NCBI RefSeq assembly: GCF_030867145.1
Contig: NC_134454.1
Location: 50,527,830 to 50,591,829, forward strand
DNA: 64,000 nucleotides
From: Opisthocomus hoazin
Taxonomy: Eukaryota > Chordata > Aves > Opisthocomiformes > Opisthocomidae
Direction of reading: 5' to 3'
Below are positions 1-10,800 of this stretch, piece after piece. The first letter of the stretch is position 1. The number at the start of each line of letters is the position of its first letter. The translations under genes were made by a program, and so were the position numbers. The notes below the pieces were generated by a model. That model ran no database searches. It worked only from the letters and a program-made list of their open reading frames with translations, and was not told the origin of the DNA.

Positions 1-1219
1 ACACTTCAGTACCAACAGGCCCTGCAGTCAGCAGGGACTCATCAGACTTTTATTTATATGTGTTCACCAAATCACATTAATTCTGAGAGCTAAAACATGC
101 TAAGGATGAAGGTTATTTTCTGTTCAGTCTAATTTATCTATGACAATAATCATCACTAATAATATGTCAAATTAGATTGCAGTCATTTTATGCATGCATG
201 CTGATTTGGAAAACAGTGTTAAACCATCCCATAGTAATTAACAATTGGTAAAGGTGTGTAAGGCCTGAAGTCATCTGCCTATCTAGATGGAAAATTACAT
301 TTTATACGAGGGATTTATAGATACATAACCTTGTCTAAGTCTGAATATAAATTGTAACCTGTAAAAGCAGATGTAATTTTTAAATTATGCTATTAGGGCT
401 AATAATCATTGAAGAAAGTGTGTCCCTCTCTCCAAATTATTTTGGGCCAAATTCTGCTCCTCTAGAAATGGACAGGAGTTACACCATGGCTTCATAAGAA
501 CCAACAATTGATACTTTGTTCTTTGTATTTTCTTTTTTCTTCTTCTGTGGGTTAACTTTCTAATCATTTACTGAGAGCTTCTAGCTTTTAGCACAGATTT
601 AGCAAGGTTCTGTAAGTACTTATACATGAGTCTATTCACTGTACAATCATTAACAGCAGCAGTGGTACTGTAATTACATGTATTATAACAATGCAAATTC
701 TGTAACATCTGCCACTGTTATTAATTTAAAACACTCAGACCTTGATGCGATGTTGGGGCGGGGGGGTAGGTGTTTGTTGTTGGTTTTGGGTTTTGCTCTG
801 ATTTTTTCTTTCAGATGAAAGAAAGATCGGAAATTGTGCAGATTAACCCACCCAGAATCCCCTATTCTTAGGGAATCATTAAAGCAAAAACTGCTTCTAC
901 TGAATCACTCTTAATAGGAGTTCTTTTTTTCACAGTAGGTATTTCATGGTACTGATTGCTTTAATAATACTTTTACAGTCTCTTGACTTACAAAGTATTA
1001 CAAAATACTTGGTTTTAAACTGTCCGCTCGGTGATAAAGTTTTAAGGGACCATTTATATCGGTTTTGGCTGGTTTGGTTCCAAGAATTTGCACACGCACA
1101 TACACACACAAAACCATGCTTTGGCTTACAGAATTACATTTTTAAAATAAGAGGAAAATAATCTGTTGTTTCTTATTTTCCCTACTCTAATCTCTTGTGA
1201 TGCTGGTACTGCTTCTCTC
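1..1219. other. Intergenic DNA, no gene recognised
   Basis: AT-rich sequence with only short, unrecognisable reading frames, the longest about 71 codons near 0.95-1.16 kb. I see no splice-bounded coding segment, RNA gene or mobile element. There is a short G run near 755-767 and a CA-rich patch near 1093-1111. Confidence 0.6.
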
Positions 1220-1560
1220 TCGCTTTGGAGGCCCTTTTTATTGATTAAATGAATCTGCTCGAAAGGCTGGTTCCCAGGCTCTTTGATCTAATCCGATCTG
1301 ATCTTATCCGATCGCTTCAGCAGGACATTGGGGAATTAACAATAAGCAGCTTTACCACAAGTGTTTAATAACTCAACACAATCTCCTTATGGCTCCGAGC
1401 TGCTCATGTTCTCATCCAGTCAACAGCTCACAGTGTAACAGATTGGACATCCCTCTGAACCTGAGGAATTTTCATGCACTGTGAAACTAATCGCTTCAAG
1501 TTCCTTCATAAATCACACAAAGCAGATTTCAGCGTCTTAGCAAATAGAAAAAAAAAAAAA
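1220..1560. promoter_or_regulatory. Candidate conserved non-coding element (distal enhancer-like)
   Basis: A block of non-repetitive, moderate-GC sequence dense in factor-type motifs. A TCF/LEF-like CTTTGATC lies at 1281-1288. A 14-bp unit, gatctaatccgatc at 1285-1298, recurs with one mismatch at 1300-1313. Its first copy carries TAATCC (OTX/PITX type) and its second carries TTATC (GATA type). AACAATA (SOX type) follows near 1340. Vertebrate developmental enhancers often look like this, but conservation cannot be tested here. The block lies about 37.8 kb upstream of the TLE1 start codon, so any link to TLE1 is inference. Confidence 0.35.
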
Positions 1561-2951
1561 AAGGAACGGGGGGAGGAATTAATCTACTGAGCTAAAGACC
1601 GGGAAGGGGCACGAGGAGGGGAGGAGGTATAATCTAAATTCTGTCATCTTATTTAATGTGTTTCTCATCTGCTTAACTTTCACAAGTATAAAATAATTCA
1701 GGCAGACTAAAGCTTTACAACCCTTCAAGCCCAAACTGACATTATTTTTTTCCCCTGTACGATAGAAAACATGTGGTTTCTATAGCAGTTGTGTTATTTT
1801 TGTCACTGTAACAACCTTTGAGTTTCCTGGTGGCATGCAATTAGGCAGGTAACATGTGACATGGGGTGGCCAGGTATTTTAACTTCCTGATGCGTGTACC
1901 TACTAATAATTAATGGATGAGCAGAAGGGATGCCTTGATGCTGATGGAAGAATCAAGGTTACTTTTTTTGGAATACGAGAGCAATAGCATCTTCAGAATG
2001 GATCCAATGTGAGATTTGTTTAATCCTTAGACGCTTCCTTGTCATAGCCCTCCAGAGAAATTGAGTTTTATTTCCACTTTCCAAGAATCAGAAGACGAAT
2101 CAAAGTGGTTGACATTTAGGCTCTGCCTGACTATCATCTCCAAACAACCAGACACCTGAGTCCGTGCAGGAGGTAAGGAAAGAAAAGGGTGATTCAACAG
2201 AGAACATCACCCTTGAGAAAAGGTTCGCTAAATGATAGAGATTTTGTCTGATTCATGTCATAGGGCCACCATGCAAGGGATCTTTAACTGCTCTTTCTTG
2301 CTCAGTAGCAATCACCAGCCACCAAGGACTTAATTCTGTATTTACTGGACTTTGATATTAACCAGTGGTGATGGCAAAGCCATGGAAAACTTTGCTCAGA
2401 GTTATGATGTGTTATCATTCGAAAACCAACTAATGAAACTAAAAAATATTTTGTGCTCATCATGGATGATTACTAGTAACCAGCTCAAGGAAGAAATGAA
2501 ACACAACATACCTTCTTAAATTAATTTAGATGAAGATGTTTTCCTAGCAATGAAGCAATCCTTATAGAACTGATATACTAGGCAGATGCTCCAACAGGGA
2601 GATTAATTCTGTTGTTACTGTGCTTGGAGTCCACTGGGATTTAATGTTGATTTACATCATTTACACCTAAACATCTTCCAGAAATGCTGTTCCATTTGGT
2701 GACTACATTTTTCAAAAGTCACCAAATTAGCAGGACTGACTTGTGTAAGCGGACACATGAAAAACTTTTTTCACTATCTCTCCTCATCAAAATAACCACA
2801 AAAAAGCCACTAAACTTGGAAAGTAATTCTGGAAAATATTGTTGTATGACTGAGAGTTTGGAGCTTTCATGAAACTGGCTGAGAATTTTCCATCAAAAGA
2901 GTTTTTGCAGAGCACTGATTTGATTAAGATTTTGTTGCGTCACAGGAGGCA

Positions 2952-2977
2952 CAAAAGTTCATTTTTATGAACTTTTG
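2952..2977. repeat. Perfect 11-bp inverted repeat with TTTT loop
   Basis: CAAAAGTTCAT at 2952-2962 is exactly complementary to ATGAACTTTTG at 2967-2977, with a 4-nt loop. The stem is AT-rich, so a folded RNA would be only modestly stable. There is no gene context to assign a role. Confidence 0.8.
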
Positions 2978-4578
2978 ATGAAATACAGTCAGCGTTCCTT
3001 TGGAGAGCTCTTTCTTCTCCTGCCATCTCACCTTTTGTGGCTCTTTAAATCCTAAAACCCAATGAGTTTCAGTAGCATACCTGTTGTACAATTTGTCCCT
3101 AAGGCACTGGACTGTGGTTCAAGACAGCTTGATTTGTGAAATTCATAGTATTGTGAAACCAGTGTCTGGAAGCCTGAGAAAACCCAGCAGCTCAGTGGGA
3201 AGCTTGGAGACCTCAAGAATGAGGGCTTGAACTGATGTTCACATGACTTCCGTGCTTGCTTGCAGAGCCGAACACCAAACCTCTTCTTCTTTCATGTTTT
3301 CTACACAGAATATTTTTATTAATTCACAACTAGTATAATTTTTACGGGTGGTTTTCCCATCCTTTTTTTTCTTTAAAAATAATCTATTTTATATTAAAAA
3401 ATTCAACTTTGGCTGGTTGTTGTTTTGGGGTTTAGCTTATGTTTTTTCCAAATTTTCCAGCAAAAAAGAAACACTGATTTTTGACACTATGCTTGTAGCT
3501 GTTGGATCCAGCATGACTGCATGGTTATGTCATTTTGATGTTTTCCAGAATCATAGTGCTCAGATCTTGTTTGGTATTGCCATGCAGGACAATAATGGGA
3601 ATGGATGTTTGCCGGTAGCTGGTTTCCCTCTTGGCTTATTACTAATGGGATGAAGATCCAGAATTTTGCCTTAGTGTGAGGGCCAAATGTTACTCAGAGC
3701 CTTACACTTTGAAACTACAGTAAAGCTAAAGACATCAGTCTCTGGGGAAATCTGTCCTATAAAGAAAGATGCACCGCTGTCCTTAGCTGCTCAGACTGAC
3801 ATAAAGATAACAAACACACTGTACTCATAAAGCTGGTTTATCAGAGAATGTGGAGACACACTAAAGGCTTAGTCCTTTATATTAATCTTGCTGATTGCTC
3901 AGTCTCATTGTACCTAAAAGACATACGCCAGGTTAAAGACCATGACTGACAGCTAGTACCTCTGGGGCAATGGAATTTTAAAGCCTATTAGTCATTATAG
4001 AAATGCTTTTTGTATGAAGTAGTGTAAGAATATGAAAGGAAACTAAAGGTCTTCATAATTTTTATCATTTTCTACTTCTGATTCCAAGACCAAGTCCTTT
4101 GATTGCACTAACACAACACATGTTTATGTAGGTATAGTAAAAATAAATGGAACCCTAACAAAACGAAAGACTGCATTTTGTACGTAAGATGAAGGATAAG
4201 AACAAACCACATACGGCAGATATTAGTCATGGCTGTTTAATGCCCAGCTGAAGGCAATTCAGATATCTGAGGATGAGAAAGGTATAGGAACTAAGTGCAG
4301 AATTGTTAGGTCATTTATCCAGCTATACTGGGTTTTTTTCCAGAACCTACATTTCTGTCCTTCACCTATGGCTGCACACCGGTGTATTGCAGTGGGTAGG
4401 GTAAATCATGTTTCACAGAAGTCTAATAATAAGCTAGGTAATGAATGTGCTTTCTCAGTGATGCACTGATTGGGTGGGACTGTGAAGTATGAAGCAGTGA
4501 CATGCAGAGATACTATAGCTGAAACTGAACTGAAGCAGTGCAGCCACTTTGTCGCACAGCCTGTGGCTATACAAGTAG

Positions 4579-4610
4579 CTTTCAAGGCACCACACTGTGT
4601 GCCTTGAAAG
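4579..4610. repeat. Perfect 12-bp inverted repeat with 8-nt loop
   Basis: CTTTCAAGGCAC at 4579-4590 pairs exactly with GTGCCTTGAAAG at 4599-4610. The surrounding 4520-4660 also repeats short GCACA, CAGTG and GGCACA words, so alternative pairings exist. This could be the relic of a small inverted-repeat transposon or simply a hairpin. Confidence 0.8.
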
Positions 4611-6471
4611 GCACACTGCTGTGCTATGTTGGCACAGCAGATCTTTGCATATGGCACAGATTCTCCTTGCATGCCTTACTATTTAAGGACTGCAAGATAC
4701 CAGAGACATTTTGCCTGGAAAGTATAAAACAGTACTTAGTTTTCTGTTTTTCTCTATACTTTACTTACTCCCATTCTGAAACCTGAAACTTTGCAACTTC
4801 CTACAAACTATACTGACTATTGTGTCTGAACTGCATATTTACCAAAGCTTTAACATATAAATTACAAGGCAGGGCCTCTGATTCTTCCACTTTCCTATAA
4901 GCCTCCATATGAAAGTAATACAGTATAAAATCCAACAACGATTTCATGTTCTGTAGTACTGAAAATATATTTTTTTTTTAATGTGAAGTATCCTGAAAGC
5001 TTTGGAAAACAGGTATTCTCTTCAAAACAGAAGACCAGGTTTTGTCAACTGTTTTAGCTTTAAAAATACAGCACCAGCATTGTAAGAAACTTCCTCCTTT
5101 CAGGGTCATCATATACTCAGTTTCAGAGAGCACACATGGTAATTACGCACTGAGTAACTAAACCCAAATTCAAAACAGCCACCTCTGTTTGTATCAGAAA
5201 TGGTAGAGAATTTTACTCAAGACTTAAAGCTGAGCATTTGAGAATACCATGCACTATACCATTGCTTTTCAAAACTTTTTCTCCAGGTCAACTTTGAACC
5301 CTCAGAGTACTACATTAGGCTAGGTTAGGTTATATTTTCTTCTTTATTAATTATACTTCTGCTGCTGAGGTCAATAAGCTTGAATGTTCTGATTTGAGGC
5401 ACTTACCTGATCAGTAAGTCTCAAGTTCTTTAGTCTTTGTGAGGAAAGGAATACTGGTGGTTGGCTATTAGTGTAATGCCTGTGCAGTTATCTAAGCAAG
5501 TTCCTTGGGAGCTGTAGGCCAGATTTTTTACAGCTTACTAGATGCCTAAAAATGTGATTGAAATAAAGTAAATCTATAGGGATCCTGCAGTCTTTGAAAA
5601 TGAAACTACTACTGGGATTACTCTGTCCAAATCGACATATCTACATATAAATTAGGTGTCTGCATTTTCCTTGTAGTCAGCATAGAAAGGCAGTACTAGG
5701 TTGTCGTTCTTCTCACCCTAAGGCAATTTTTCTGCAATAACTTAGACGAATCATTATCTAGTAGTGCCCATTTTGCTCCATTGACCCTCAGAGGTTCCTA
5801 GCTAAGACAGATGTTCACACTGTAAACCAGCGAGGTGAACTGCATCTCAGCCTTGATGCCTGCTTGCATCTCTCAGTCTAAAAGAAGATATACAAATCAT
5901 GTCACTGTGTTTACAGATTCTTAAATTCTGACTCTTTGTGTAATTAGCAAAAATTGTTGCTACCCTCCAGCTTTCCAAGCTAGGTTAGTATCTGAATCAG
6001 TAGAGTGATATTCAAGGTTTAAAAATTGTTACAACAACATGTAAACAAATTCTTGACATCAAATATTGCAAAAAGCATTCCTTCCTAGCACGTCGCTGCC
6101 ATTCATATGTAAAAGGGCATACTGTGTCATTAAAAAAAAATTTCCCAAGTGAAAGCCACAAATTGAAAAGAAGCCTATAAAAGTGCATCATGTTTTGTCT
6201 GTTTTCGAAACATGGCCAGACTAAACCATTACATAGGGCTCCGGTTGCACAAAGTTTGCAGAACTTAACCATGAAGCCACTACACCAAGAATGTTGTGTC
6301 AAACAGATCATATCAAGACTAGTTATGCTCAATAAAATCTCTAAATCAAATGAATGTTCCTCATGCTTACCACACTTCCTGATGCCAGGGAAAATACATA
6401 TGAGTTTGCTTAGATATGGGGAAGTCTTTCAGTGTCAATCTGTTTGCAAAAAAAACAAAACAAGTCCGAAT

Positions 6472-6476
6472 TCAAG
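6472..6476. repeat. Left target-site duplication of solo LTR (TCAAG)
   Basis: TCAAG immediately precedes the TG end of the LTR and is repeated exactly at 6897-6901 after its CA end. A 5-bp duplication is the expected footprint of retroviral integration for some avian ERV groups. Confidence 0.85.
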
Positions 6477-6896
6477 TGTCCTGGGTTTGGCGAGGACAGG
6501 GTTAATTTTTACCAGAATCCAGGAAGGGGCACAGCCGGGAGGGCTGACCCCACCTGGCCAAACAGAGCAGGGTATTCCATACCATGTGCCGTCATGCTGG
6601 GTTCCGCTGGGAGGGAGCTGGGTGGCGGGAACTCACTCGCAACTCGGGAGGGCACAGCGGCGGTTCGGTCCAAGAAAGCGGTTCTGTTCTGTGGGCTCTG
6701 TTCTGCTGGTTTGTTTTGTGTATTCCCCTTTTCTGTATCGTTGCTGTTCCTGTTCCCTTTGTTTGCTGTTCTGTTAAACTGCCCTTATCCCGACCCATCA
6801 GTTTCTGCCTGTTTATTTCCATTCTCCTCCGCACCCCGGCAGGGGGAGGGGTGGCCGTGTGGCACATTAGTTGCCAGCTGCAGCCGAACCAGAACA
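6477..6896 (+). mobile_element. Solo LTR of an avian endogenous retrovirus, + orientation
   Basis: A 420-bp element beginning TGTCCTGGGTTTGGC and ending CCGAACCAGAACA. It therefore has the TG...CA ends of an LTR, flanked by a perfect 5-bp duplication (TCAAG). The internal sequence (gggcacagccgggagggctgaccc near 6526, then the tattccataccatgtg block near 6572) matches the general layout of an LTR family I know from bird genomes. No gag, pol or env sequence is attached, so it is a solo LTR left by recombination between the two LTRs of a provirus. The overlapping open frames of up to 195 codons are not proteins of that virus. Confidence 0.85.
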
Positions 6897-6901
6897 TCAA
6901 G
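6897..6901. repeat. Right target-site duplication of solo LTR (TCAAG)
   Basis: An exact copy of the 5 bp at 6472-6476. The intact pair suggests the insertion boundaries have not been disturbed. Confidence 0.85.
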
Positions 6902-7291
6902 ACAGAAAAAAAGAAAGGCCAGGTAATACTTTATACAGATTAGTAGATATTTAGAGGGTAAATTTGCATCAGCCAAGGTACGTATGGGATTAAGGGTTGC
7001 TGTAGTGGGCCCAGAATCTCCTTATTTTCTGACGAAACTTGGAGGCAGGGGATGTAGGAAATATGAGCAATACAACTAAATAGTTTGTATGAATACACAT
7101 ACACATATGTGTGTAAGGTTTGGGGAGAAGCCATATAGGCTTAAACTTGAGAAAGGAGTCAGATAATCTTCATGTGTCATGACCTATAACAGAAGTACAT
7201 TGTGTGTTTTCAAAAGACAAGCATTTGCTATTTCTCCAATACAAACACATGCAACTAAGAGTGCAAGAAAACTATTTTATAGGTACAACAC
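6902..7291. other. Spacer between two LTRs
   Basis: About 390 bp of AT-rich sequence separating two oppositely oriented solo LTRs. No retroviral coding sequence is recognisable here, which argues against the two LTRs belonging to one provirus. Confidence 0.6.
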
Positions 7292-7843
7292 TGTAGCGGG
7301 TTGACCCTGGCCAGCAGCCAAGCAGCCACACAGCTGCTCACTCACTCCCCCCGGCCCAGCAGGACAGGGGAAACAGCAGGAAAAGCAAAAGCAAGAAAAC
7401 TCACGGGTTGAGAGAAAGATTAATAAATGAAGGAAAGATAAAAAAGTGACGCAAATCACCACCTCCCACAAGCAGACTGATGCTCAGCCAGTCTCTGAAT
7501 AACAGCCACCTTGGAAAACACAAAAACCCCAAACAACCCTTACTTTTACTACCACCATTTTTTTTGCCAAGTGTGATGTTACATGGCACAGAATACATCT
7601 CTGGCCAATTTGGGTCAGCTGTCCTGGCTGTGTCCCTTTCCAGTTTCTTGCCTGACCTCAGCCTACTCACTGCGGGGTTGGACAGAGTGGGAAAAAGAGA
7701 AAGCCTTGACACTGTGCAAGGACTACTTGCTAGTAGACAAAACTTCAGTTTGTTGTCAACAGTGTTTTTTTCACAAACCCAAAATACAGCACTGTACTGT
7801 CTGCTAACAAGAAAGTTCATTCCACCCCACCAGACCCACCACA
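7292..7843 (-). mobile_element. Solo LTR of a related avian endogenous retrovirus, - orientation
   Basis: About 550 bp beginning TGTAGCGGGTTGACCCTGG on the + strand and ending ACCAGACCCACCACA. Read on the minus strand it is an LTR of the same superfamily as the one at 6477: the gggtcagctgtcctggctgtgt block near 7612-7633 is the complement of the shared cacagcc...agctgaccc segment. Flanking bases are AACAC on the left and AACAT on the right, a 5-bp duplication with one mismatch. It is more diverged than its neighbour and has no internal viral genes. The exact right end is uncertain by a few bases. Confidence 0.75.
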
Positions 7844-7848
7844 AACAT

Positions 7849-10800
7849 TGAAACAGTTGAAGGGCAGAATACATAATGCATTCAAATAATTTATAAAAAT
7901 TGTATACAGTTGCATTGCTTTTATCAGCAATGCTTCACTCAAAAGGACTCTGATTTTCTTCAGTGCATTCCGGTTTCTCTACATCTTCTGTCCTAGAAAA
8001 AAACTTATTCGAAATACAGCTTTGTGATACACAAGCCTTCATCAGTCTGGTTGAAAGATTTCTGTCAATTACACAAACTGTAATGAATAAAAGAATGTAT
8101 TACATTAAGTGCTGTATCTGTCTTTCCTTGGTCTGCTTCAGAAATATATGAAGACAGTAATATTATCCTCATTTGGAGAGGAAACAGATCTCATTATTCA
8201 CCTCTTTGTAAAATTCCTGTTCCTGGCAGTCAAGAGAACTGACATTCCTACCTAAACATTGTGTTAAAATCGTTAGCAGATTTGTTGAAAGTGACTGGTA
8301 ATAGAGAGCCTATGCTTAACACAACCATCCTCAGAAAACTATTTGCTGTTCTAGCCACAGACATCAAGGTTGTCATCTCAAATCAGGTTCTTGATTGTCT
8401 TCGCATAGTTTTATGCATCAGCACAGGTCCAATAAGAAACTGATGATAAAGAAGCTTTGTTAAACAAAATTTATTTTACTGGACATTTCATGCCCCCCCC
8501 CCCCCCCCCAAACCTGACACATACATGCTTTCTTTTTCTATACTGACTTAACTATACAGAAATCACAGACTTTGTGGTGATGATTACATTTTCAGTTTGG
8601 GAAAGAAATAATTTAAGAATGACTATTCTTTCTAAATCATTGCGCTCTATTCTATAATCAGCCTTTTTAAACTGCTTCTCATACGAGTATCTTAATGAAC
8701 CTGATAAGCTTTCATGGGCAAGAATTTGGAAGACCGGGCTTTACTAGGTGAACAGTACATGCACAGTACAAAGATCTATTAGTAATACTTTAAAATCTTC
8801 AAACGGCTAGTGGCCAAAACACGCTAATTTTTACAAGGATCTATGAAATAAAGACTACTACCCTATTTTATGGATGAAACTGCTGACATGAAGGGAGATC
8901 AAGCTGGTTTACACAAGCCAAATATAAAGGTATGGCAGTGAACCTTTCACCATCCTCAGCCAGACTATTATAAAAAAAGGCTGGTATAGCATTCTTGCAT
9001 ATGAAAACCTGAAGAAATGGAATATTGATCTAAGGAAGATATCTTATGTCTTTCTCAAGAAAAGTAATGAAAAGGATTGTGGAGAATAGTATAATATCTG
9101 CATGGTGCTGGGAACAAAATTCCAACTAGAATTTTAAAGTTTGGACTGCTTTTGCCTTCATCTTGGAATGAAAAATAGAAATTATGTAAATGTTTCTGAA
9201 TCAAAAATCTGGAGAAAAAAAGATTAGGATCTGATCTGCTAAAACTTTCAAATTAGACTCTACTTCTCTGGTTATCTATCCACATGTTTAAGTGTCTTGT
9301 GTTTATGATGGTTTCTCATGAAATGTTCATTTTGACCTGAAAATCTGAATATTTTCTGAGGAAATCTGTGGTCAAGCTTCTACAAAAAATCTTGAGATTC
9401 AACATGACAATGATGCTGTTAGGAGGAAAAATCCTCTATTTTAATGCAAATTCAATTTTGTCCACCAGAGATTTGCAATGGATTTTCATCAATGGCATGA
9501 TGAAGCCTGCTGCATTTCACCTGCACCTGCTTGCAACAAATGATTTTCTGCAAGCATAGATTATGAAAGTTCTTCAGAGTTTAGTAAAATTCTTACAGTT
9601 GTAAGCATATCTTTCTATATCTGCCCCATAAACAAAACTATTCCCTTGCAAGCACAGTTCTGGAATTCACAAACTCCATCATACATATAGTTTGCACAAG
9701 ATACACAGAACCTTCATGTAAAGTAATGTAGAATATTTTAAAACTATATGAAAGAAAGAAACTCTAATTTGAAATTAATCTCTGTAAGCATATGATGCAC
9801 AGTTAAGTAATTAAGTAAATCAGAGACCTCTTCAAGGAAGATTCATTAGAAAAACCAATGGACATGAGCGCCTGATGGCTTGAATGCCTGTTTCCAGAAC
9901 ATTACAAACTGCAAACTTCTGTTACTAGTTACTTATTCTAAAAACAAGAGTCTATTTTAGATTGTCCTTGTCAAATGTTGGTTTGATTTAATCCATAGAA
10001 AATTTCATAGCTGAGGTTAAGGATTTATTTTGCAGTTACCTTTTTGAGAAAAAAAATAAAATTCAGAAAGCAGCAAGAATTAATATTGTCCCTATGACCT
10101 CAAATGTATATTCTGGCATCTTAATCTTGTCTTTGCCTCTACTCGTGTTCTACCAAAGGAGAAAAAAATAGTCTGGACAAGTTATTTCATTTTACTTGCT
10201 GCTTCTTAAAGATTAGGATGGGTAAATCAACATTGGTAATAAATCCTTTTTTTCCTGAAGTACACATGTGCATTTAGTGGCTCTCATGCAGTTCTAGACA
10301 ACCAGAAAACTAGCAGAAATACTTGGTCCTGTTGTTATCTCCCTTTTGTATGTGGAGGGAAAATTATTCAAATGACTTCCAGTAGGAAGAATTACTTGCT
10401 CATTTTCCTGCAAACTTCCATCACTTTGTATGACGTGGTATTGTGATCTCATTCATCATCCGGTCATAATTTCACCATCTCCTGGTACTATATGCTCAAC
10501 TTTAAATGTCTGTGATACTTTTAATTCCTGACTGAAGGCAATTCTGTGTAAATCTGCCCTCTAAGGAAGCCATAGATATTTGCAGTGTTTTAAAATCCAG
10601 TTCTTGTCCCATTATTCCAATGCAATAACTTCCCTGCTGCTACTTTAAACACTGTAAATAATTTCAGTTCTTTTATAGTAATTGGAAACTTAAGCAATTT
10701 TGTGGCTTAATATTGCACATGTAAATATAGGTTAATTGAAATTGCCAACTAATAAATGTTCCTAACATAATATTCATAAACCCAGGATATTTCACACAAA

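Larger units (their letters stand above)
1561..6471. other. Intergenic DNA, no gene recognised
   Basis: AT-rich sequence with no reading frame matching a family I know and no convincing splice-flanked exon. It contains two clear inverted repeats, at 2952-2977 and 4579-4610, listed separately. Confidence 0.6.

Noticed and set aside
6190-6926. Overlapping frames of 119 to 195 codons near 6.2-6.9 kb
   Set aside because: They run through a solo LTR and its flank, and no viral or host protein is recognisable.
6477-7843. The two LTRs as ends of one provirus
   Set aside because: They are in opposite orientation, differ in divergence and flank no viral genes.
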